From NCBI GenBank assembly GCA_965204525.1, contig OZ241994.1, positions 372,001-436,000 of the forward strand: a DNA stretch of 64,000 nucleotides. Direction: 5' to 3'. This DNA comes from Bin5 sp965204525. Its GTDB lineage: Bacteria; Chloroflexota; Anaerolineae; Caldilineales; Caldilineaceae. Each line of letters begins with the position of its first letter. The first letter of the stretch is position 1. Below the pieces are notes generated by a model. That model was not told where the DNA came from and ran no database searches. It saw nothing but the letters and a program-made list of their open reading frames with translations. Position numbers and translations under genes: made by a program. Shown piece after piece: positions 25,315-32,145 of this stretch.

Positions 25315-26441
25315 CGGCACTGCTTCTTATCCTTGCCTCCGCCGCGCTCTGTGGCATGGTACTGATCCTGCTGACAAATCTGCTGACATTTCCTGGTCTT
25401 CGGGATGCTGACGCCTCCGGCATCGCCGCCAGCGTATCTGTGTTGGTCCCAGCGCGAAACGAAGTCGCCGTCATTGGATCTGCAATACGAAGCCTGTTAC
25501 AGCAGTCCTATCCTTGCCTGGAGCTTCTGATCTTAGACGACAGTTCTGAAGACGGCACTGAGAGGGCGGCATTGGAAGCCTCAGATAACGACAACCGCCT
25601 CCGGATTTTCAAAGGCAGGCCCATACCCGGTGGCTGGCTGGCTAAGAACTGGGCATGTCATCAGCTGGCCGGAGAGGCAAGCGGAGAGATCATCGTCTTC
25701 GCTGATGCCGACGTGCGCTGGCGCCCTCAAGCCCTGGCCGCTCTGCTACGCGAAATGGGCCGCTCCGGCGCCGATATGCTTGCCATCATGCCAAGCCAGA
25801 AGACGGTCTCCTGGGCCGAACGCCTCTGCGTACCGCTAATGGCTTTCGCTATCCACGCCTACCTGCCGGCGGTCGCCGTCCACCGCACACCTTACCCCCT
25901 GCTGGCAGCGGCCAATGGGCAGTGCATCGCATTTCGTCGAACTGCCTATAACAGACTGGGAGGCCACGCCTCAGTGCGAGACAGTATTCTGGATGACATC
26001 GGACTGGCTCGCCGGGCAAAGAGAGCCGGCCTGACTCTGCGCATGGCCGAGGCGGACGGGTTTATCACCTGTCGAATGTACACAGACTGGCGAACTGTGC
26101 GCGAAGGTTATGCGAAAAACATCCTCGCCGGGTTTGGCGGCGCCGCCGGCCTGATTGCCGCCACTGTGTTCCATTGGGTTGTTTTGCTTGTCCCGTGGGG
26201 ACTGCTCGGGCTTGGCTTCACGGGCGCGGCCGTTCCCTGGCATCCTTACTGGGCACTGCTTCTCGTTTGCGCCGGCATCTTCGTTCGCGCTCTGACGGCC
26301 TGGCGCACGGGGCAGCGCGTCGGTGACGCGCCATTGTTGCCTATTTCGGTGTTACTGATGACCGTTATCGCTGCCCAATCACTGTGGTGGCGCTGGCGAT
26401 TTGGAGGGCCTCTGTGGAAAGGGCGCCGCGCAGTCCCTTAA
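25311..26441 (+). CDS. Family 2 glycosyltransferase, CruG-like
   Basis: The 376-residue protein has an N-terminal membrane helix and a GT-A domain (SVLVPARNEVAVIGSAIRSL near residue 43). DDSSEDGT and FADADVRW (DxD) lie near 75 and 130, ILDDIGLARRAKRAG near 225 is the acid-base region, and three C-terminal membrane helices follow. In cyanobacteria CruG, the carotenoid 2'-O-glycosyltransferase, is of this type and is encoded near cruF. Here it follows cruF and plsY with overlapping ends. The function is most probably glycosylation of the carotenoid 1' or 2' hydroxyl. Another membrane-lipid glycosyltransferase role cannot be excluded. Confidence 0.78.
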   Translation: MTALLLILASAALCGMVLILLTNLLTFPGLRDADASGIAASVSVLVPARNEVAVIGSAIRSLLQQSYPCLELLILDDSSEDGTERAALEASDNDNRLRIFKGRPIPGGWLAKNWACHQLAGEASGEIIVFADADVRWRPQALAALLREMGRSGADMLAIMPSQKTVSWAERLCVPLMAFAIHAYLPAVAVHRTPYPLLAAANGQCIAFRRTAYNRLGGHASVRDSILDDIGLARRAKRAGLTLRMAEADGFITCRMYTDWRTVREGYAKNILAGFGGAAGLIAATVFHWVVLLVPWGLLGLGFTGAAVPWHPYWALLLVCAGIFVRALTAWRTGQRVGDAPLLPISVLLMTVIAAQSLWWRWRFGGPLWKGRRAVP

Positions 26442-27184
26442 ATCGCACGGGAACAAGGCACTTCATATGGTCAGATTGCAGCGTGCCGCCGCTGGATGAG
26501 ACAGTGCTGCACGTTTGGACCTGGAACCTGGATGTCGATCAGAAGCGCCTCTCCCAATATGAAGACGTGTTGTCCATTGAAGAATGGAGGCGGGTCAGGC
26601 GCTACGCTTCGCACTTGCTGGCACGTCGCTTCATCGTCCGCCGCGGGATGCTGCGGTGTATCCTCGGCCAGTACCTGAACCAGCCTCCGCAAGAAGTCAG
26701 AATCGTATACAACCCCCACGGCAAACCACTCCTCGCCCCCGAAATCTCCACGGCCCTGCATTTCAACCTCTCCGATTCGGGTGACCTGGCCGCACTCGGA
26801 GTCGGAATTGGAGGACCTCTAGGCATCGACATCGAACGGCTGAGACCCGTCCCGCTTGCCGGCGGGAGGGAATCCCACCACTTGCCGCCGCTCGAGGCGG
26901 AGCATTTCGAACGCGTAGCCGAGCCCGAACGCACACTTGAGGTCCTTAAGACCTGGACACGACGTGAAGCCATAGCCAAAGCTGAAGGCGTCGGTCTGCA
27001 GCTACTTTCGGGACAGGTCGATTGGGACGACCTTTCTGCTCACCGGGGACTCGCTTCATACAAATCCGGCGCCCACCGCAAAAGAGGCTTTCGCCTTCAC
27101 CAGTTGGCTTTGCCTGACGGATGCGTCGGTTCCTTGGCCACCCGCCGGAAGTTGCTTGAGATCTGCTACTGTTCCCCCCGATAA
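26384..27184 (+). CDS. 4'-phosphopantetheinyl transferase superfamily protein (Sfp-like)
   Basis: The 266-residue reading has the Sfp-type signatures PLGIDIERLRP near residue 145 (Mg-binding Asp and Glu) and KTWTRREAIAKAEGVG near 190. LHFNLSDSGDLAALGVG lies near 125. Such enzymes load phosphopantetheine from CoA onto carrier proteins of fatty acid, polyketide or peptide synthases. The GTG start lies inside the previous gene, and GTG at 26414 is also possible; the N-terminus is uncertain. It is the last gene of the plus-strand run after the glycosyltransferase. No carrier protein or synthase is present in the window. Confidence 0.85.
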   Translation: MVALAIWRASVERAPRSPLNRTGTRHFIWSDCSVPPLDETVLHVWTWNLDVDQKRLSQYEDVLSIEEWRRVRRYASHLLARRFIVRRGMLRCILGQYLNQPPQEVRIVYNPHGKPLLAPEISTALHFNLSDSGDLAALGVGIGGPLGIDIERLRPVPLAGGRESHHLPPLEAEHFERVAEPERTLEVLKTWTRREAIAKAEGVGLQLLSGQVDWDDLSAHRGLASYKSGAHRKRGFRLHQLALPDGCVGSLATRRKLLEICYCSPR

Positions 27185-27272
27185 ACTATGTTATCGGGAG
27201 GACAAGCGGCTGGAAATCGAACGCTCCTCTTCGGGTCGCAGGGATATCGGATGCATACCTTTCCTCCTGAAG

Positions 27273-27303
27273 TTGGGATATGCAAAATAAACTACGGTAT
27301 AAT
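27273..27303 (+). promoter_or_regulatory. Candidate promoter for the 96-residue membrane protein
   Basis: A perfect TATAAT (27298-27303) is preceded by TTGGGA (27273-27278) with a long 19-base spacer. It lies about 50 bases before the start of the small gene. Confidence 0.4.
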
Positions 27304-27355
27304 GACGGCTTGGAAGTAACGTTGCCCAATCCGAGCACAAGAAGGACAAGAACAG

Positions 27356-27646
27356 ATGGCACGACGCAATCGTAGACGCCGCCACAGCCCCAGCAAAGCC
27401 AACCCCCGCAGCTTCAGCGAACTACGAGCCAATCGTAAACGGGACGAGGAAACGGCTGCGGCGGTTCAGCCTTCCAGTGAACCTGACACGTCGGATCAAC
27501 CTTCCGAAGCGGCGCCAGGTCAGCCCGCCAAAGGTCAGGCCGACTGGAACGTAGAGTATGGTCGGGTCTTTTCGGACCTGAAGCAGCTGTTGATCGTCTC
27601 AGCGGCGCTCTTTGTGTTAATGCTATTGGTAGGGCTGTTCCTCTAG
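27356..27646 (+). CDS. Small basic protein with C-terminal membrane anchor
   Basis: The 96-residue protein has a strongly basic start (MARRNRRRRHSPSK), then a Glu/Pro/Ser-rich disordered middle to about residue 62. A single C-terminal helix of about 20 residues (LLIVSAALFVLMLLVGLFL) follows. It is probably tail-anchored in the inner membrane with the basic part in the cytosol, where it could touch nucleic acid or ribosomes. AAGGA and a TATAAT box stand upstream, supporting a real gene. No named family is recognised. Confidence 0.65.
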   Translation: MARRNRRRRHSPSKANPRSFSELRANRKRDEETAAAVQPSSEPDTSDQPSEAAPGQPAKGQADWNVEYGRVFSDLKQLLIVSAALFVLMLLVGLFL

Positions 27647-27683
27647 CGGCTGCATCCAGACTATCCTCACCGGCAGGTCCAGG

Positions 27684-28358
27684 TCACAAAGCCCCTTGCC
27701 GGGAAGGCTGGCTCCACAGAAGGATAATCCGTATTCCCAAGTGAAGAAGGCAACACAGCCAAAAGCTTTGCGTAATGAGGAAAAGGCTCGAGGTTGTTAC
27801 AAGGACCACTGTCGTCAAGAGCCGGTCCGAGAGAGGAAGGGGCTGAATGTAGATTCCGGGCAGGGAAATGGCAGTTCCGATCCATACCGCCCAATAGTGG
27901 GGGGATAGCGAGGCAGATGCGAAAAAGAGTAGGAAATCCCACACCGCCCCCCGTAGAAAGCACCAGTGAAATTCCTGGGCGCAACTTTCAATAAGCGACG
28001 GACTCCAGGAGCGGCCAGACAGAGTGATGACGCCGGTTTGGCTTGTTTCAGTGTGCAACCATATGCGAATCAGAACCAGGAGGACCAGCAGACCCGCGAG
28101 TACGACAATGCCTACGATGTATCGCGAATCCCATCCTATGTCTGTCAGCCCCATCAGGCGGGGAGATAGACCCCCCAGGATCAGCCCCAAGTACGGAACC
28201 TGGACCCATCGCACCACCCGAACAGGTCGTTCCAGTTCCGGCGCGATCAGGCGAGTAACAAGAGTTGCCGTGCCGGACAACATGAAGCTCAGCGCAAGCC
28301 AGAGGCCAGCACGCGTCGGACTCGCAGTCAATTGCTCTAATAGCCACGGACCAACCAT
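27684..28358 (-). CDS. Multi-pass membrane protein of unknown function
   Basis: The 224-residue protein has about six hydrophobic helices joined by short loops, and the codon pattern looks coding on this strand. It begins MVGPWLLEQLTASPTRAGLW. A conserved-looking Glu/His pair occurs in CAQEFHWCFLRGAVWDF near residue 135, and a C-terminal LLHLGIRIILL helix ends the protein. The EFHWCFLRGAVWDF arrangement faintly recalls CPBP-type membrane proteases (EExxxR), but the match is too weak to assign. It is transcribed away from the small gene at 28387. Confidence 0.6.
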   Translation of the reverse strand: MVGPWLLEQLTASPTRAGLWLALSFMLSGTATLVTRLIAPELERPVRVVRWVQVPYLGLILGGLSPRLMGLTDIGWDSRYIVGIVVLAGLLVLLVLIRIWLHTETSQTGVITLSGRSWSPSLIESCAQEFHWCFLRGAVWDFLLFFASASLSPHYWAVWIGTAISLPGIYIQPLPLSDRLLTTVVLVTTSSLFLITQSFWLCCLLHLGIRIILLWSQPSRQGAL

Positions 28359-28386
28359 TATTGGATATTAGCGAGACCGAACTCCC

Positions 28387-28581
28387 GTGACCTTTCGACG
28401 AATTCTGCTGGTACTCCTTCTGCTCGTCCTTATCGTCCTGATAAAACCCAAAACGGTGTGGTCAGAGTTCAAGCGAATTCGGGGTCAGTGGAATACGATC
28501 CTGACCCTGTTGGTGATCGTCGTCGCCGTCTATTTTGCGTACGGCCTGTGGAGGGCCTACGGCAGTGGAGGGATTCCGTAG
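28387..28581 (+). CDS. Small two-helix membrane protein
   Basis: A 64-residue frame with two hydrophobic segments (residues about 6-20 and 38-54) separated by KPKTVWSEFKRIRGQW. The start is GTG without a clear ribosome site. The topology and absence of a competing gene on the other strand favour a real small membrane protein, but no family is recognised. Confidence 0.45.
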   Translation: MTFRRILLVLLLLVLIVLIKPKTVWSEFKRIRGQWNTILTLLVIVVAVYFAYGLWRAYGSGGIP

Positions 28582-28683
28582 CATCCGGCCGCCGGGTACA
28601 GCCGCCAGGGAAGACTCGCCGGGGGCGGTGCTCCGACGGGACCGAGACCGTCTGTCCGCTTGCATAGCGGGCCCCCTTTTCTC

Positions 28684-29148
28684 CTACGACACTGAAAGGA
28701 GTGCCCCGGTCGGACTGTCGGCAGGGGCAACATTGTATGAAGCCTCGATCAGGTCTCCTTTTTCGTCGATCACAAAGTGACTCCGATTGATTCCCATGAA
28801 AGTACGCCCGTACATCGTTCGCTCGCCCCAAACGCCGTACGCTTCGGCAATTGAGTGGTCCTCATCCACCAACAAAGAAAAGGGCAGATCGAACTTTGTC
28901 CGAAACTTTTCGTGGCTTTCTTGTCCGTCGGGGCTGATGCCGAAGACAACCGCATTCTTCTCCTCAAACTCCGCATGTATGTCACGGAATCCGCAGGATT
29001 GCGTTGTACAACCTGGCGTGTCGTCCTTGGGGTAAAAGTAGAGTACGACTTTCTGTCCTCGATAGTCCGCTAGATTGACTGTGTCGCCGCTGTCGGTCTT
29101 TGCCTCAAAGGTTGGGGCGGGGGAGCCGGCTGTGAGTTCAGTCATCAT
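28684..29148 (-). CDS. bcp: Thioredoxin-dependent peroxiredoxin, BCP/PrxQ type
   Basis: The 154-residue protein has the PrxQ motif YFYPKDDTPGCTTQSCGFRD. The peroxidatic cysteine is in PGCT and the resolving cysteine five residues later in QSCGF. The conserved FSLLVDED and YGVWGERTMYG segments follow. It reduces hydrogen peroxide and organic hydroperoxides in the cytosol with electrons from thioredoxin. GGGAGA precedes the ATG. It is monocistronic by appearance, with 261 bases without a gene upstream. Confidence 0.92.
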   Translation of the reverse strand: MMTELTAGSPAPTFEAKTDSGDTVNLADYRGQKVVLYFYPKDDTPGCTTQSCGFRDIHAEFEEKNAVVFGISPDGQESHEKFRTKFDLPFSLLVDEDHSIAEAYGVWGERTMYGRTFMGINRSHFVIDEKGDLIEASYNVAPADSPTGALLSVS

Positions 29149-29409
29149 ATTTTCTCCCTAGAGTCTACTTTCTCGAATATATGGCCTCACCGCAAAAAAC
29201 GCGGTGCGTGAACGATCCCTCCTTTCAACCGGACGGGGACTCCACTGTTGCAGTCGGTCAGGCTCGTATTCTAACCGATAGAGAGGAAATGCTAAAGACC
29301 TGCTCCTCCGGAATTGCAGGGAAATCGGCTGTTTCAGCTTCTGGAAAGAACTATGTTACAGTAGAAGTTCAGGACAGGACAAAACAGTTCCATAGGAGCA
29401 GCAACTAAA

Positions 29410-30222
29410 ATGTCGCAGATTCGCAACCGCTTGTGGCAGCAGTACCAGAACGCCGCCCAGTCCGTATGGGAACTGCCGCCCGCGGGTCAGAGCTTCGAGG
29501 AAGCGGTACAGGCGCCTCCAGTTTCCCCCCTGGATCAGCAGCGTCGAAACCGCACTGTTCTGGTTCACGGCTATAAGGATGAAGCATCGGTCTTCAGCCC
29601 TCTTGCCTCATACCTGTCCGACTTGGGGCTGGAGCCCCATGCAGTAACACTTGCGCCAAGTGATTGCAGCGTTCCACTGGAAACGCTTGCCCAACAGCTG
29701 GCCGATTTCATTGACAGGAGTTTTATCTCGTATCAGAAACTGGACTTCGTCGCGTTCAGCCTTGGCGGCATCGTAGCACGCTACTATATTCAGCGCATGG
29801 GAGGACTGGCCCGTACCAGTCGCCTGCTGACCGTAGCTGCTCCCCATCACGGCACGTTGATGGCGTTCGCCAGCAGACTACCCGCAGCCTTACAATTGCG
29901 CCCCAACAGCGAATTCCTTCGCGATCTGAATGCCGACGCCGATAGCCTCGCCAGCATACCGTTCGTTTCCATTTGGAGCCCCTTCGACCTCATGATCCTG
30001 CCGCCCCATAGCTCTCGCATGCCCGTTGCCACAAACATTGCAGTGTGGACGCTTCGGCACCAGGCGTTGATTACCAGCCAGCGCGGGATGCGTACAATTG
30101 CAGAGCAACTCTTAGCTGAAGGCCAGAGTCTGCCCGACCCTACATTCCATGACATGGCAGGCCGCCCACCATTAGCGCGGCGAACAACCGGCGAAGGTTT
30201 TGAACTGCAACGGCAGAATTGA
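29410..30222 (+). CDS. Alpha/beta hydrolase, triacylglycerol lipase-like
   Basis: The 270-residue protein shows the lipase fold: oxyanion segment TVLVHGYKDEASVFSPLASYL near residue 50, nucleophile elbow VAFSLGGIVARYY (AFSLGG in place of GHSxGG) near 115, and VAAPHHGT near 143. A loop with FDLMILPPHSS near 195 supplies the Asp, and H in LRHQALI near 220 is the likely catalytic His. It lacks a signal peptide, so it is probably cytosolic. AGGAGC precedes the start. The ester substrate is unknown. Confidence 0.82.
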   Translation: MSQIRNRLWQQYQNAAQSVWELPPAGQSFEEAVQAPPVSPLDQQRRNRTVLVHGYKDEASVFSPLASYLSDLGLEPHAVTLAPSDCSVPLETLAQQLADFIDRSFISYQKLDFVAFSLGGIVARYYIQRMGGLARTSRLLTVAAPHHGTLMAFASRLPAALQLRPNSEFLRDLNADADSLASIPFVSIWSPFDLMILPPHSSRMPVATNIAVWTLRHQALITSQRGMRTIAEQLLAEGQSLPDPTFHDMAGRPPLARRTTGEGFELQRQN

Positions 30223-30247
30223 CCTTCTGCCTCTACTCTTCCTCCGA

Positions 30248-30928
30248 TTACTCCTCCTCTTGACCAGGCGTTTCAGAGATTTCTGCCACCGCCTCCCGGA
30301 AACTGCGCACCAGCTTTTTCACTTTCTCGGGATCCCTTCGTCCCCGCCACATCTCCACGCCGCTGCAAAGGTCGATTCCGTGCGGCCGTACCGACCGGAC
30401 CGCGTCGGCGACGTTGTCCGGACCGATCCCGCCTGCCAGAAAAAGAGGAATGTCGATCTCTTTTTTGAGTGCAGAAACCGCGGCCCAGTCTCCTACCTTC
30501 CCTGTCCCCCCCAGCCGCTCAAAGCCCTCGCTCACGTCAACCGAATCCACCAGAAGGGCATCTGCGCCGGCTTCGGCGTACGCCTCAGGCTCGGCCTGCC
30601 CGTCCAGCAACGGCAGATGAACGGTCTTCCAAATCTCGCAAGGCAACAGCTCCTTCAACTCCGAAACCAGTGCCGGTCGCTCGTAGCAATGAAGCTGCAA
30701 TGCGTGAGGGCGCAGGGCTTTCGCTACTTTCTCTGCAAACGCCGCGCTCGGATTACACAGCAAAATGACGTTTTTCACGACCGAAGCCTCTGCCACTTGC
30801 CCGGCCTGCTCCAAAGTCAGGCTACGTTCGGACCAATCCACGCCAACCAGCATACCGCAGAAGTCTGCCCCGCGCGCCAGTTGAGCATCCCCCGCGCTTG
30901 TCGTTCCGCATAGTTTGAGGACCGTCAT
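30248..30928 (-). CDS. Phosphoribosylanthranilate isomerase (TrpF)-like protein
   Basis: From ATG 30928 the protein has 226 residues. It has the TrpF pattern: VLKLCGTTS with the base cysteine, ADALLVDSVD with the acid aspartate, and LAGGIGPDNV plus HGIDLCSGVE as phosphate-binding segments. TrpF converts phosphoribosylanthranilate to CdRP in tryptophan synthesis. No other trp gene is nearby. It directly follows a beta-RFAP-synthase-like gene on the same strand (about 100 bases between), so a side role in pterin chemistry on a phosphoribosyl-aryl-amine substrate is possible. That link is inference from context only. Confidence 0.75.
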   Translation of the reverse strand: MTVLKLCGTTSAGDAQLARGADFCGMLVGVDWSERSLTLEQAGQVAEASVVKNVILLCNPSAAFAEKVAKALRPHALQLHCYERPALVSELKELLPCEIWKTVHLPLLDGQAEPEAYAEAGADALLVDSVDVSEGFERLGGTGKVGDWAAVSALKKEIDIPLFLAGGIGPDNVADAVRSVRPHGIDLCSGVEMWRGRRDPEKVKKLVRSFREAVAEISETPGQEEE

Positions 30929-31028
30929 CTCTCTCGCTCCGCCTTCCCTGGACTCCTCACGGATTGTCTTCCTGTCCCATTCCAAAGCCGCAGGCATCCG
31001 ACATGCTGTGCTTGCCGCCCTGTAGTCT

Positions 31029-32024
31029 TCAAGCGTCTCCCTTTCCTCTCAGGATTTTGAACCCACTATTGTTCGCCTTGGTCAAAATGACCTCGCCCCC
31101 TCCGTTGGACGCCAACCAGCATTCGGACTTGTCCCGCAGAGACGAAAGGTCGTCTCCGAAGGCATAGAGGGTCGGACCCCAGCTGCTCATGCCGACGCCC
31201 TGGCCTCCACCGGAACGCAGGAAATCGGCGCACTCCGCGATAAGAGGGCCCTGCGTCTCCGCTTCAAACACCTTGAATCCGTACCGCTGGTAGGCCTCCA
31301 TCGCGGCCCCGAATGTTTGCAGATCCGCTTCCAGAACTGCTGGCAGCACCTGCGAAAGCAGAATTCGGCACATCTTCTCCACGTCGCCGGCCGAAACCGG
31401 GCAGGCCTCCTCAAACAGGTTCCGCTCGCGGTTTCCGCTTGCGCCTTCCCCCTGGGGAATGACGATCAGTATGTCCCAAGGAGGAAACTCATAGCGTGCC
31501 AACAGAGGCGGCGGCGGCACTCCGACAGACGCTGATGAGGGCGAGTACCCGGTCTTGCTTCCCTCTCCTCGCCGAAAGCGGTGCCCCCCATCCAATATGA
31601 ATCCGCCGTGCCCGATCGCCCCGATGCCGATACCGGAGGTCCCTCCCCGCCCGACCAGCCCCGCAATCTCAGCTGCACCCGGACTCAGACCGTGAAGCGC
31701 GCAGACAGCAATCCCTGCGCCCACAAGTGTTTGGGAGGCGCTGCCCAGCCCTGAGTGGGCCCGCACCCTTTCCTTGATGGAAACCGACGCACCTGGAAAG
31801 CCATAATGTCCGCAGACGGCGTGAGTCGCTGCCTGCAAGCGTTCTTCGAATCCTGGCTCCATCGGGCAGAGCACCTCACAGTCCCGGCTGCGTTTGACAG
31901 AAATGACCGTCCTGGGTTGTTCGAGAGCCAGACCGATGCCGCCGTCGATTCTTCCCAGACCGCCGTGCAGGTCAAGAAGGCCGAAGTGGAGGCGGGCAGG
32001 TGTCTGAATTACGATTTCTTGCAT
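31029..32024 (-). CDS. Beta-ribofuranosylaminobenzene 5'-phosphate synthase-like GHMP-family protein
   Basis: The 331-residue protein starts with VIQTPARLHFGLLDLHGGLGR, the signature of the beta-RFAP synthase branch of GHMP proteins. The ATP-type loop RVRAHSGLGSASQT lies near residue 90, RGGTSGIGIGAIGHGGFILDGGH near 126, and GGGQGVGMSSWGPTLYAF near 270. In archaea and some methylotrophs this enzyme joins 4-hydroxybenzoate or 4-aminobenzoate to PRPP at the start of methanopterin-type coenzyme synthesis. A bacterial copy outside methylotrophs is notable. Mevalonate-pathway kinases share the GHMP fold but differ in the N-terminal motif. Family call is good; pathway is uncertain. Confidence 0.82.
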   Translation of the reverse strand: MQEIVIQTPARLHFGLLDLHGGLGRIDGGIGLALEQPRTVISVKRSRDCEVLCPMEPGFEERLQAATHAVCGHYGFPGASVSIKERVRAHSGLGSASQTLVGAGIAVCALHGLSPGAAEIAGLVGRGGTSGIGIGAIGHGGFILDGGHRFRRGEGSKTGYSPSSASVGVPPPPLLARYEFPPWDILIVIPQGEGASGNRERNLFEEACPVSAGDVEKMCRILLSQVLPAVLEADLQTFGAAMEAYQRYGFKVFEAETQGPLIAECADFLRSGGGQGVGMSSWGPTLYAFGDDLSSLRDKSECWLASNGGGEVILTKANNSGFKILRGKGDA

Positions 32025-32145
32025 AGTGCAGTGTCTTCAGAAGGTACAGTTCATTAGAGTATCCGACGGTTTCCTGGCAAAAGGGGGCTGTATCGCTTTC
32101 GGACATACATAGACCGGAGCGGCTTCCCCGAAGTCGGAATTGCCG

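Noticed and set aside
27684..28358. CPBP-type membrane protease call for the 224-residue membrane protein
   Set aside because: Only a weak Glu/Arg resemblance was found and the required paired-Glu motif is missing.
29181..29408. A 75-residue frame before the lipase-like gene
   Set aside because: There is no ribosome site, its composition looks non-coding, and it ends at the lipase ribosome site.
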